Of a stretch of DNA of 64,000 nt, positions 9,901 through 17,675 are shown in pieces (positions within the stretch are counted from its first letter, which is position 1; every line of letters begins with the position of its first letter). The stretch is from Haematomicrobium sanguinis DSM 21259 (GTDB lineage: Bacteria > Actinomycetota > Actinomycetes > Actinomycetales > Micrococcaceae). A program made the translations under genes and the position numbers. The stretch covers positions 62,001 through 126,000 of the forward strand of contig NZ_JIAG01000001.1 of NCBI RefSeq assembly GCF_000688395.1, in the 5' to 3' direction. The notes below the pieces were generated by a model that saw only the letters and a list, made by a program, of their open reading frames with translations, searched no databases and was not told where the DNA came from.

Positions 9901-10022
9901 AGCCACACGAAGCCCGCTGCCGGGGCAAGAGCCAGAATATAAAAGGCGTTGCGCCCCATTTTCCGAAAGAAAAGTGGCGCCACGAGTGCCATCGCGTACA
10001 GGGCGACGAGCACAATAATCAT
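6975..10022 (-). CDS. mrpA: Mrp/Mnh Na+/H+ antiporter fused subunits A and B
   Basis: Largest subunit of the Mrp antiporter, about 1015 residues. The N-terminal part is NuoL-like ([28 protein letters not shown] motif region near residue 240, [10 protein letters not shown] near residue 345), with the further MrpA-specific helices after residue 600. From about residue 810 to 970 it carries an MnhB/MrpB domain ([18 protein letters not shown], then PGGGFSGGL), so subunits A and B are one chain, as in many actinobacteria. I prefer the ATG at 10022 because the protein then begins with the family's hydrophobic first helix and AGGA lies 8 bp upstream; an in-frame ATG at 10058 would add 12 residues. 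The gene diverges from the MFS gene with a 43-bp gap and heads the operon A-C-D-E-F-G. Confidence 0.95.
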   Translation of the reverse strand: [1015 protein letters not shown]

Positions 10023-10065
10023 GCTGTCAATCCTATCGTCACTAATACCGGTTACCATTCACGAT

Positions 10066-11436
10066 ATGGACACCGCTCCCGAAGTCACTCGGCCCAATCG
10101 CAAGCTTTCCATTTTCTCTCCCCGTGTGTTGGCATGGGCCGCGTGGGACTGGGGATCGGCGGCGTTCAATGCCGTGATGACCACCTTCGTTTTTACGGTT
10201 TATCTCACCTCGAACGCCTTTGGCGGGGAGGATCGCGCCTCCGAAATTCTGGGTTACGGCCTCGCGATTGCGGGCGTGTTGATCGCGCTCACCGCACCGG
10301 TGACCGGGCTGCGCTCGGACGCGAACGGGCGGCGTAAGTTCTGGCTCGGCGTGAATTCGGTGCTCGTCGCGATCCTGATGGCACTGTGTTTCTTTGTGTA
10401 TCCGAGCCCCGAGTTTTTGCTCCTGGGTGTGGGGCTGATCGCGCTTGGAAACATCTTCTTCGAGTTCGCCGGGGTCAATTACAACGCCATGCTGCATCAG
10501 GTCTCAACGCCGCAGACCATTGGCAAAATCAGTGGTTTTGGCTGGGCGATGGGCTATGTGGGCGGTATCGCGGCCCTCATTGTGGTCTTGTACGGGTTCA
10601 TTCAACCGGACGTGGGTCTCTTCGGCGTCACGAGTGAAAATGGGCTCAATGTGCGCGCCGTCGCGGTGTTCTCGGCCCTGTGGTTCGCGGTCTTCGCGCT
10701 TCCGGTTTTCCTGGTTGTTCCCGAACTCAAGGCCGGAACCCCCGGCAAGAAAATCGGTTTCATCGAGTCCTACCGGGTGCTGATTCGGCGGGTGGTTCAA
10801 CTCTTTCGGGAGCAACCCAACACCATCCGGTTCCTGGTGGCGAGCGCGATTTTCCGCGACGGGCTCGCCGCGGTCTTCACCTTCGGCGGCATCATCGCGG
10901 CCGGGACCTTCGGCTTCCAACTCGCCCAGGTCATCCAGTTCGCGATCTTCGGGAACATTATTGCCGCGCTCGGAGCCGTGATCGGCGGCTTCTTGGATGA
11001 CCGGATCGGTCCCAAGCGCGTGATCGTCGGCGCACTGATCGGACTCATTCTTTCCGGCGCGGCGGTCCTCATTCTCGGTAACGGCACCTACGAGCTTGGC
11101 GGTTTCACCCTCACCGGCACCATGACGTTCTGGATCTTCGGCCTCTTGCTGTGCTTGTTTGTCGGTCCGGCGCAGGCCTCGGCGCGCGCCTTCCTCTCCC
11201 GCCTGGCGCCCGAACACCAGCAAGGCGAACTCTTCGGCCTTTACGCCACAACCGGCAAGGCCGTCAGTTTCTTGGCCCCGCTGCTCTTCGGTGTCTTCAT
11301 TTCGCTCTTTGGTGAGCAGCGGTTCGGGATCATCGGCATTTTGCTGGTGCTCATTGCCGGACTGATCCTGCTCCTCCCGGTCCGCTCCCCCCGCCAAAAA
11401 TCGACTGTGCAAGACACGCACGCGACACGCCGTTAA
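10066..11436 (+). CDS. MFS transporter, UMF1/Atg22-like family
   Basis: A 456-residue, 12-helix permease. The N-terminal motif WAAWDWGSAAFNAVMTTFVF and the later FGWAMGYVGGI are typical of the UMF1 (Atg22-like) branch of the major facilitator superfamily, whose bacterial substrates are mostly unknown. The ATG at 10066 is taken because translation then begins just before the family's first conserved segment; the open frame further upstream would overlap mrpA. The leader between this gene and the divergent mrpA is only 43 bp, so both promoters must be compact or overlapping. Confidence 0.88.
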   Translation: MDTAPEVTRPNRKLSIFSPRVLAWAAWDWGSAAFNAVMTTFVFTVYLTSNAFGGEDRASEILGYGLAIAGVLIALTAPVTGLRSDANGRRKFWLGVNSVLVAILMALCFFVYPSPEFLLLGVGLIALGNIFFEFAGVNYNAMLHQVSTPQTIGKISGFGWAMGYVGGIAALIVVLYGFIQPDVGLFGVTSENGLNVRAVAVFSALWFAVFALPVFLVVPELKAGTPGKKIGFIESYRVLIRRVVQLFREQPNTIRFLVASAIFRDGLAAVFTFGGIIAAGTFGFQLAQVIQFAIFGNIIAALGAVIGGFLDDRIGPKRVIVGALIGLILSGAAVLILGNGTYELGGFTLTGTMTFWIFGLLLCLFVGPAQASARAFLSRLAPEHQQGELFGLYATTGKAVSFLAPLLFGVFISLFGEQRFGIIGILLVLIAGLILLLPVRSPRQKSTVQDTHATRR

Positions 11437-11438
11437 AG

Positions 11439-11455
11439 TGTGCATTTTCTGCACA
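11439..11455 (+). terminator. Short inverted repeat after the MFS gene, possible terminator
   Basis: TGTGCA and TGCACA arms lie 3 bp after the MFS stop, and a related half-site TGTGCAGTTTTT follows about 20 bp later. The stem is only 6 bp, so it may instead be a protein-binding site. The rest of the 262-bp gap up to dcd shows only one copy of the dispersed word AGCACGACGGCG (11582-11593) and GC-rich sequence without a convincing gene. Confidence 0.35.
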
Positions 11456-11698
11456 GTGGATTTCGAGTGTGCAGTTTTTGCCCGCGACATTTTTTGACAG
11501 GGCTACTCAGGAGACGCGGCCACTGCGCGGAAAATGCGCGGCAGTCACCGCGCCCGGCGCGGCCTGCGCCGCACCGCATGAAGCACGACGGCGTGACCCC
11601 GCCATCCGCACGCATCGGCACCGTGGCGTTGCCTTACCCGAGTGACGGGCTGCCGCGAGAACGGGGCCGGCGCCCAATAGGGGAGCGCCAGAAAGAAC

Positions 11699-12295
11699 TT
11701 AGCGTTCTTGCGGTGTTCCACCCGTGTCAATGCGGTGAAAGTTTTGGAAGCTGCGCGAGGCGGTCGGTCCGCGTTGCCCCTGATACCGGTTCCCGTACGC
11801 CCCGGAACCGTAAGGGTGCTCTGCCGGAGACGAGAGTTGGAAGAAGCAGAGCTGCCCGATTTTTGACCCCGGCCACAGCTTGATCGGAAGCGTCGCCATA
11901 TTTGACAGCTCCAAGGTCACGTGCCCCGAGAACCCTGGATCAATGAACCCGGCGGTCGAGTGTGTCAGCAACCCCAAACGCCCCAACGAGGACTTTCCCT
12001 CGAGCCGCGCCGCAATATTGTCGGGCAGGCTCACCTGCTCAAAGGTGGAACCCAATACAAACTCGCCCGGGTGCAAAATGAACGGCTCGTCCGGCTGCAC
12101 CTCGACAAGACGCGTCAGTTCCGGCTGATCTTCGGCAGGATCAATGTGCGCATATTTGTGGTTGTCAAAGAGTCTGAAAAACCGATCGATACGCACGTCA
12201 ATACTGGACGGCTGGATCATGGACTCGTCCAGCGGGTTCAGAACAATGCGTTCGGATTCAATTTCGGAGCGAATATCGCGGTCGGAAAGAAGCAC
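11699..12295 (-). CDS. dcd: dCTP deaminase, probably bifunctional (dCTP to dUMP)
   Basis: A 198-residue trimeric nucleotide hydrolase of the Dcd/dUTPase fold that supplies dUMP for thymidylate synthesis. It matches the mycobacterial bifunctional Dcd almost throughout: LLSDRDIR at the N terminus, QPSSIDVR near 30, [10 protein letters not shown] near 80-90, [18 protein letters not shown] near 110-127, [12 protein letters not shown], and [12 protein letters not shown] at the C terminus. I choose GTG at 12295 since family members start MLLSDRD; an ATG 27 bp upstream gives an atypical extension. No clear Shine-Dalgarno is seen before the GTG, so leaderless expression is possible. Confidence 0.95.
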   Translation of the reverse strand: MLLSDRDIRSEIESERIVLNPLDESMIQPSSIDVRIDRFFRLFDNHKYAHIDPAEDQPELTRLVEVQPDEPFILHPGEFVLGSTFEQVSLPDNIAARLEGKSSLGRLGLLTHSTAGFIDPGFSGHVTLELSNMATLPIKLWPGSKIGQLCFFQLSSPAEHPYGSGAYGNRYQGQRGPTASRSFQNFHRIDTGGTPQER

Positions 12296-12480
12296 GCTAC
12301 CAAGGTTACCTATGGCACCCACGGCGCGCGACCGCCGTCGTGCCTAACCTCACTCAACCACCTCACCGAGGCGCGGGGCGGAAACCGCGCGGATACTGCG
12401 CAAATCCGGGTTTTGTGTCACGATATGAAAGGGCCGCCGGGAGGCGACCGCGACAAGCGGACACCGGCGAGAAACAATCA

Positions 12481-13425
12481 ATGACACAAATCCACGCCAC
12501 ATCGGCTCACGCGACGCGGGCTTTTGCCTTGGGCGCGGCGGTGCTCGCACTTGTCGCGGCGTTCCTTGTTGCTCCGGCGCCGAGCGCGCGGGCGGACATG
12601 AACAATCCCGCCGACTACGGGCTGATCGTGAATAAAAAACGGCCGCTCAACCCGCAGAATTATTACCCGGGCGACCTGGTCAACTTTGGCGGCGCTGCGA
12701 TGCGCGCGGAGGTCGCCGGGCAGTTGCAGGCGATGTTTAATCAGGCCGCCGCGGAGGGCATCAACCTCGTCGCGGTGAGCGGGTTCCGTTCCTATGAGGC
12801 GCAGGTTGGGCTCTACAACAATTATGTGAACATGTACGGCCAGGCCTACGCGGACACGATCAGCGCGCGGCCCGGCTACAGCGAACACCAAACCGGCATG
12901 ACCGTGGACGTGGGTGCCGCAAGTGGCGCGTGCGGGCTGGGCGCCTGTTTCGGGGACACCCCAGAGGGCCAGTGGGTCGCCCGCAATTCGCAGAATTTCG
13001 GCTTCATCATTCGCTACCCCGCCGGATACACCGACGTCACCGGCTACGCCTACGAGCCGTGGCACCTGCGCTACCTCGGCTCCTACATCGGCGCGTTCCA
13101 GGCGAGCGGCGCACCCACTTTGGAGCAGTTTTACGGGGTGGAGGGCGGAGGCTATGGCCCACCCGCGGACGGCGGAGGAACCGGCGACGCTGGCGGGTCC
13201 ACCGGGTCCGGTGGCTCCGGTGGCACGGGCGGCGATCAGAACTCCCCGGCGCCCGGCGATGGCACACCGAAACCGGAAACTGGCCCGGCCGAGGACGTTG
13301 AAGCGCCCGCAATCATTGAGGTGACACCGATTTTCTGGGTGCTCGGCCCGGATTCGGGGTTGACCTGCCAGGCCCAAGTGGCCCCGGACGGCGCGGTCAG
13401 TTGCCCCGCGCCGGCAGCTCCTTAA
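12481..13425 (+). CDS. Secreted D-Ala-D-Ala carboxypeptidase, VanY/LAS family
   Basis: A 314-residue exported zinc peptidase that trims D-alanine from peptidoglycan stem peptides. Residues 1-39 form a signal peptide ending near ARA-D. The LAS-family motifs are all present: SGFRSYEAQ near residues 100-108, SEHQTGMTVDVG near 133-144 (Zn ligands His and Asp) and EPWHLRY near 192-198 (catalytic Glu and Zn His). After residue 220 comes a Gly-rich linker and a C-terminal tail with two Cys that could form a disulfide. Start ATG 12481 puts the signal peptide at the N terminus. The 3' end overlaps the converging EamA gene by 29 bp. Confidence 0.9.
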   Translation: MTQIHATSAHATRAFALGAAVLALVAAFLVAPAPSARADMNNPADYGLIVNKKRPLNPQNYYPGDLVNFGGAAMRAEVAGQLQAMFNQAAAEGINLVAVSGFRSYEAQVGLYNNYVNMYGQAYADTISARPGYSEHQTGMTVDVGAASGACGLGACFGDTPEGQWVARNSQNFGFIIRYPAGYTDVTGYAYEPWHLRYLGSYIGAFQASGAPTLEQFYGVEGGGYGPPADGGGTGDAGGSTGSGGSGGTGGDQNSPAPGDGTPKPETGPAEDVEAPAIIEVTPIFWVLGPDSGLTCQAQVAPDGAVSCPAPAAP

Positions 13426-14350
13426 CCCGATTCGCTTCGGCTAAGCGCGCTGCGCGGCGCACCAGCACGCCGTTGGTCACCAGGGAAAGAATAACGACGG
13501 CGGCACCCGCCAATGCGACAGCGCTCGGCTGGTACCCCAAAAACAATTCAACGACGATTGCCACCACCGGCACCAGGTTCATGAACAGCATCGAGTTCAC
13601 CGGTCCGATAGCCTTGGTGCCCGCGTTCCACGCGACAACACCGATCACCGAAATGACCGCACCAATATGGACCAGCAGTAACCAGTTGCGGCCAATCCCG
13701 TCCCATGTTGGCACGTGTGCGGCACCGGCGGAGGTAGCGATTAGCGTGATGGCAAGACTCACCGGCAGCGAGAGAACCATCGTCAACGTTGAGTAGCGCA
13801 TGGAGGAAAACCCGGCGAAGGTGGTTCCGGCCCGCGAGTACAGCACCCAAAACAGCGCACCCAAGAGCGCGAGCGCCTCGCCAAGCCCAATCTTCCCGGT
13901 CACGAGACCCACGTAGTCCCCCTCGGTGACCACCAACGAGACGCCAATGAATGCGGTGATGATGGTGACGATGGTGTAGACCGGCGGGAGCCGTTTGGTC
14001 AGTGCCGAGTTCAGGATCGCCGCCAGCGTGGGTTGCATCGCCATAATCAGCGCCACCTTGACCGGGTTGGAAAACTGGACCGCGAGGAGCGTCAAGATAC
14101 CGAAGAGCGAAAATCCCAGCGTGCCAAGCAGCGAGAGCCGCCAACCCTGCCCGTCCAGGTGAAACGCCCCGCGCCCCTCGGTGAAAAACAGAATAAGTAC
14201 AAATATTGCGCCGCCAATGACAAAGCGAAACAGCGTCAACCAGAACGCGTCAATGTCTCCGAGCATCCGGTTGGCCGCCGGAAAGTTGGTTCCCCACAGC
14301 ACCGGGGACACAATGCACAGCGCAATGCCCGCCCACGATGCCTTTTTCAT
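13397..14350 (-). CDS. EamA/DMT-family transporter
   Basis: A 317-residue membrane protein with ten predicted helices arranged as two EamA repeats; the stretch PVLWGTNFPAANRML near residue 17 and LGALFWVLYSRAG after the midpoint mark the start of each repeat. Family members export amino acids, metabolites or other small molecules; the substrate cannot be told here. The ATG at 14350 has GAGG seven bases upstream; a GTG at 14362 is less likely. The terminus overlaps the carboxypeptidase gene by 29 bp on the opposite strand. Confidence 0.85.
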   Translation of the reverse strand: MKKASWAGIALCIVSPVLWGTNFPAANRMLGDIDAFWLTLFRFVIGGAIFVLILFFTEGRGAFHLDGQGWRLSLLGTLGFSLFGILTLLAVQFSNPVKVALIMAMQPTLAAILNSALTKRLPPVYTIVTIITAFIGVSLVVTEGDYVGLVTGKIGLGEALALLGALFWVLYSRAGTTFAGFSSMRYSTLTMVLSLPVSLAITLIATSAGAAHVPTWDGIGRNWLLLVHIGAVISVIGVVAWNAGTKAIGPVNSMLFMNLVPVVAIVVELFLGYQPSAVALAGAAVVILSLVTNGVLVRRAARLAEANRVKELPARGN

Positions 14351-14417
14351 GCGTTCCCTCACACCTGGTCACACGTCTCGCCTCAACCGACGCTCGCCGT
14401 TATGCCACACTGAGCTT

Positions 14418-14804
14418 ATGAGCATTGACGAGCTAATCCAACGCGCCAAGGACGGCGACGCCAGCAACCTCGAGATGATCCGCGGGCTCTGGCCGGCCAC
14501 GCTGTACCTGGTGGGCCGCGGCGAAACGGATGATCCCGCGAGCTTTGAGCCCGTCGTGTTGAAGTCCCCGTCCACCGGGGAGCAACTTTTCGTCGCCTAC
14601 ACCTCGGTGGATAAGATCGCACCCAGCTTCGCCCAGGCCGCACCCACAACCCTCGCCCTCACCGGTGCGGCCGTCTTCACCTCGATCCGCGGCGATTACG
14701 GGCTGGTCATCAACCCGGACGCCGAACCCACGGTCGAGTTCAACGGCCCGGGCGTGCCCCGCATCGTCGCCGCCATGGCCGAAGATGCCGAAACCACGGA
14801 GTGA
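14418..14804 (+). CDS. SseB-family protein
   Basis: A 128-residue soluble protein that resembles the SseB N-terminal domain family (FVAYTSVDKI near residue 60, YGLVINPDAEP near residue 95). SseB-domain proteins in actinobacteria have no firmly established role. The ATG at 14418 is chosen because the upstream extension overlaps the divergent EamA gene. A 21-bp-arm palindrome follows the stop after 4 bp and two tRNA-Gly genes come next. Confidence 0.7.
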   Translation: MSIDELIQRAKDGDASNLEMIRGLWPATLYLVGRGETDDPASFEPVVLKSPSTGEQLFVAYTSVDKIAPSFAQAAPTTLALTGAAVFTSIRGDYGLVINPDAEPTVEFNGPGVPRIVAAMAEDAETTE

Positions 14805-14808
14805 GATC

Positions 14809-14869
14809 CGCCGTTAGACTCTTCTGCACCATATTCCGCGCGAATGACGTGCAGAAGAGTCTAACGGCG
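14809..14869. repeat. Intergenic palindrome with 21-bp perfect arms
   Basis: Arms 14809-14829 and 14849-14869 are exact reverse complements (core GACTCTTCTGCAC / GTGCAGAAGAGTC) around a 19-nt loop. It sits between the sseB-like gene and tRNA-Gly. It could fold as a transcript hairpin and terminate the upstream gene, although there is no U tract. It is not the same sequence as the palindromes at 17563 and 24253. Confidence 0.85.
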
Positions 14870-14942
14870 AGAGCGCCGGCCAAAGTGGTTTACACTGGAT
14901 GACTGGACTACCTCGGCGCGCCACACCGCGCGGGGCAGTTTC

Positions 14943-15013
14943 GCGGGCATAGCTCAATGGCAGAGCGTCTGCATTCCATGTGGAAGACGCAGGTTCGATC
15001 CCTGTAGCCCGCT
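14943..15013 (+). tRNA. tRNA-Gly (anticodon UCC)
   Basis: A 71-nt cloverleaf with acceptor GCGGGCA, D-arm GCTC-AATGGCA-GAGC, anticodon loop ATTCCAT (UCC, reads GGA), T-arm GCAGG-TTCGATC-CCTGT and discriminator T. The anticodon stem contains two G-U pairs and position 7-66 is A-A, so it is less regular than its neighbour. CCA is not encoded. Confidence 0.88.
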
Positions 15014-15083
15014 CGATTCGCACGCACGCGATGCCAGGATGACTCCACACTCATTCGGCGGCAGTAGCAAGCGTGCGAACATT

Positions 15084-15157
15084 GCGGGCGTAGCTCAATG
15101 GTAGAGCGCTAGCTTCCCAAGCTCGATACGCGGGTTCGATTCCCGTCGCCCGCTCCA
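15084..15157 (+). tRNA. tRNA-Gly (anticodon CCC)
   Basis: Cloverleaf with acceptor GCGGGCG/CGCCCGC, D-arm GCTC-AATGGTA-GAGC, anticodon loop TTCCCAA (CCC, reads GGG), T-arm GCGGG-TTCGATT-CCCGT, discriminator T and an encoded CCA at 15155-15157. One mismatch lies in the anticodon stem. It is 70 bp downstream of the other tRNA-Gly. Confidence 0.92.
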
Positions 15158-15238
15158 CTCTCCGACGCACCAGCCAGGAATTTCCGCCCGCCGCGGCCAG
15201 TTAAACCAATGGCATTACCCATGCCCGCATCCGCCAAC

Positions 15239-15244
15239 TAGACT
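15239..15244 (+). promoter_or_regulatory. Putative -10 element of panD
   Basis: TAGACT ends 8 bp before the panD ATG, which would give a leaderless or nearly leaderless transcript. No -35 match is seen at the expected distance. A similar arrangement (TAGCCT a few bases before a GTG start) precedes the gene at 17676. Confidence 0.4.
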
Positions 15245-15252
15245 GGTTACTG

Positions 15253-15678
15253 ATGAAACGCACTATGTTCAAGTCCAAAATTCACCGCGCCACGGTGACC
15301 CAGGCCGATCTGCACTACGTCGGCTCGGTCACGGTTGACTTGGATCTGCTCGAGGCCGCGGACATCCTCCCCGGCGAACTTGTGTCCATTGTCGATGTCA
15401 CCAACGGCGCCCGCCTGGAAACCTACACGATCGCCGGTGAGCGCGGCTCCCGCGTCATGGGCATCAACGGCCCGGCCGCCCACCTGATCCACGAGGGCGA
15501 CACCATCATCCTGATCACCTACGCGGAAATGACCACCGAAGAGGCACGCAGCTACGTGCCGCAAATCGTGCACGTCAACGAACGCAACGAAATCGTGGAG
15601 ATCGGCAACGACCCCGCCGAGGCCGTCACCGAAGGAATTAGCCGCCCCCCGCATGCCTTGAGGCTCGTGAATAACTAG
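15253..15678 (+). CDS. panD: Aspartate 1-decarboxylase precursor
   Basis: A 141-residue pyruvoyl-dependent enzyme that makes beta-alanine from aspartate for pantothenate and coenzyme A synthesis. It carries the self-processing site Gly24-Ser25 (HYVGSVT), the invariant Lys9 in [15 protein letters not shown], and the [16 protein letters not shown] and INGPAAHL motifs. Length fits the family. It stands alone between tRNA-Gly and a HerA-like gene, with a hairpin terminator just after the stop. Confidence 0.97.
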   Translation: MKRTMFKSKIHRATVTQADLHYVGSVTVDLDLLEAADILPGELVSIVDVTNGARLETYTIAGERGSRVMGINGPAAHLIHEGDTIILITYAEMTTEEARSYVPQIVHVNERNEIVEIGNDPAEAVTEGISRPPHALRLVNN

Positions 15679-15684
15679 GGAACA

Positions 15685-15720
15685 CGCCGTCGTACATTTC
15701 TGTGCTGAAGCACGACGGCG
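15685..15720 (+). terminator. Hairpin after panD, contains AGCACGACGGCG
   Basis: Arms CGCCGTCGT (15685-15693) and ACGACGGCG (15712-15720) enclose an 18-nt loop, starting 6 bp after the panD stop. The right arm is one of the exact copies of the dispersed word AGCACGACGGCG. No T tract follows, so termination is inferred from position and fold. Confidence 0.55.
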
Positions 15721-15775
15721 ATAGTCACCTTCGGCACGCACCTCGCCTTAATCCGGGTGTACTAAAGTGTGAGCC

Positions 15776-17479
15776 ATGGCTCAAGACGCGCAGAAAATGA
15801 TCGAGAAGATCACCGCTGGCTACACCTTTGAATCCCCCACCATTCACCTCGGCGCTGCGATTGTCGACGGGGTGACCTACAAAGATGCGGCCGTGAAATT
15901 GCCGGTCGGCATGATGAACCGGCACGGGCTGATCGCCGGCGCGACCGGCACCGGGAAGACCGTGACGCTGCAGGTCATGGCTGAACAACTTTCCTTGCAA
16001 GGCGTCCCGGTTTTTGTCTCCGATATCAAGGGGGACGTGACGGGACTCTCCACCCCTGGAACCGCGAGCGATAAGCTCGCGAAGCGGACCGCCGAGATTG
16101 GTCAGGACTGGCAGGCGCGGTCCTTCCCGGTGGAGTATTACGCGCTCGGCGGGGACGGCAAGGGCATCCCGGTGCGAGCCACAATCTCGGACTTCGGGCC
16201 GATTCTGCTCTCCCGCGTGATGGATCTGAACGAGACCCAGGAGTCCTCGCTGCAGTTGGTCTTTCACTATGCAGATCAGAAGGGTTTGGAGCTTTTTGAC
16301 CTGAAGGATTTGCGGGCGGTCATCCAGTTCTTGACCTCGGATGCCGGTAAGCCAGAGCTCGAGGCGTTGGGCGGTCTCTCCAAGGCGACGGCGGGCGTGA
16401 TTTTGCGCGAGCTGGTTGCGCTCGAGGCGCAAGGCATGGACAAGTTCTTTGGCGAGCCGGAGTTTGACACCGCGGATCTGCTCAGGGTGACCCCGGACGG
16501 GCTCGGCGTCATTTCCTGTCTGGAACTGCCGACGATGCAGCAGAAGCCGGCCTTGTTTTCCACCTTTATGATGTGGCTGGTTGCCGATCTGTTTGCCGAT
16601 TTGCCCGAGGTCGGGGACCCGGAGAAGCCCAAGCTGGTGTTCTTCTTGGACGAGGCGCACCTGTTGTTCCGGGGCGCGTCGAAGGCGTTTTTGGAGTCCA
16701 TCATGACTACGGTGCGGCTGATCCGTTCTAAGGGTGTCGGGATTTTCTTTGTTACGCAGACGCCGAAGGACGTGCCCTCCGATGTGCTCAGCCAACTGGC
16801 GAACCGGGTGCAGCATGCGTTGCGCGCGTTCACCCCGGATGACGCGAAGGCGCTAAAAGCGACCGTGTCCACGTTCCCGAAGAGCGACTATGACCTGGAG
16901 GAAACCCTGACGAGCGCCGGGATCGGCGAGGCCGTGATTACGGTCATGAATGAGAAGGGCGCCCCAACCCCGGTCGTGTGGACGAAGATGTTCGCACCGC
17001 TAGCGCGCATGGGTGCCTCCGATGCCGCGGTGGTGGATGGGATTGTCGCCGCGTCCCCGCTCTTGCCGAAGTACAAGGACCGTGTGGACAACCCGTCGGC
17101 GTTTGAAAAGTTGGCAAGCGCCCCGACTGTCGCGCCCAGTGCGGGGAGCGGTGCGGCCGGTGCTGGTGCGGCCGGAACTGGGGGTGCGGTGCCGACCTCT
17201 GGCGGCGCCCCGGTTGGCGGGGGAACCTCGCTGAGCGACACCGATGCCGAGGCGCGGCGCATCGAAGAAGACATTTTGGGGCGGCCGAGCACGCGTCCCG
17301 CCCCGGCACCGACGCGTTCGGCACCGACGCGTTCGGCACCGCCGGTCAATAGCGCGCCGCGCTCGCAAAGCTCCAACTCCGACTTTGGCGCCCAACTGGC
17401 CAACATGGCCGGTCAGGTCGGCAAGGAACTCTTGCGCGGGTTGTTCTCGACCCGCAAACGCCGCCGCAAGTTCTGGTAG
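15776..17479 (+). CDS. HerA-like ATPase, DUF853/YjgR family
   Basis: A 567-residue cytoplasmic P-loop ATPase of the HerA/FtsK superclass. Walker A GATGTGKT lies near residues 56-63 and Walker B LVFFLDEAHLL near 286-296; the VTQTPKDVPSDVLSQLANR sensor region follows near 325. The DUF853 family is conserved but its substrate and role are not known. From about residue 440 to the end there is a low-complexity Ala/Gly/Pro tail with the short repeat SAPTR, closing with basic RKRRRKF. The ATG is preceded by a -10-like TACTAA about 14 bp upstream. A 26-bp-arm palindrome follows the gene. Confidence 0.85.
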   Translation: MAQDAQKMIEKITAGYTFESPTIHLGAAIVDGVTYKDAAVKLPVGMMNRHGLIAGATGTGKTVTLQVMAEQLSLQGVPVFVSDIKGDVTGLSTPGTASDKLAKRTAEIGQDWQARSFPVEYYALGGDGKGIPVRATISDFGPILLSRVMDLNETQESSLQLVFHYADQKGLELFDLKDLRAVIQFLTSDAGKPELEALGGLSKATAGVILRELVALEAQGMDKFFGEPEFDTADLLRVTPDGLGVISCLELPTMQQKPALFSTFMMWLVADLFADLPEVGDPEKPKLVFFLDEAHLLFRGASKAFLESIMTTVRLIRSKGVGIFFVTQTPKDVPSDVLSQLANRVQHALRAFTPDDAKALKATVSTFPKSDYDLEETLTSAGIGEAVITVMNEKGAPTPVVWTKMFAPLARMGASDAAVVDGIVAASPLLPKYKDRVDNPSAFEKLASAPTVAPSAGSGAAGAGAAGTGGAVPTSGGAPVGGGTSLSDTDAEARRIEEDILGRPSTRPAPAPTRSAPTRSAPPVNSAPRSQSSNSDFGAQLANMAGQVGKELLRGLFSTRKRRRKFW

Positions 17480-17562
17480 GACTGCCCGTTGCGGCGGTGC
17501 GTCACTCGGTGACCGAGGGCTTAGGTGCCGATGGGCGCAGGAGGCAACCTCCCGCCGTCGTC

Positions 17563-17632
17563 CCTCATCTGTGTAGCACGACACGCCGTGTCCCGCGCTA
17601 AAACCTCGGCGTGTCGCGCTACATAGATGAGG
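17563..17632. repeat. Intergenic palindrome sharing its core with 24253-24320
   Basis: Arms 17563-17588 and 17607-17632 (26 nt each) pair with two exceptions, one G-T and one A-C, around an 18-nt loop. The right arm carries the core GCGCGACACGCCG (read on the minus strand), the same core as the 68-bp palindrome at 24253. It is preceded by CGCCGTCGT, as in the hairpin after panD. It lies between the HerA-like gene and a membrane-anchored protein gene and may act as a terminator. Confidence 0.85.
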
Positions 17633-17675
17633 AGGGATTGGGCCATCCGCGCGGGCGTTAGGTAGCCTTAAGCGC

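Noticed and set aside
10504-11490. 328-codon minus-strand frame across the MFS gene
   Set aside because: Antisense shadow, very charged and without any domain; the plus strand encodes a 12-helix permease.
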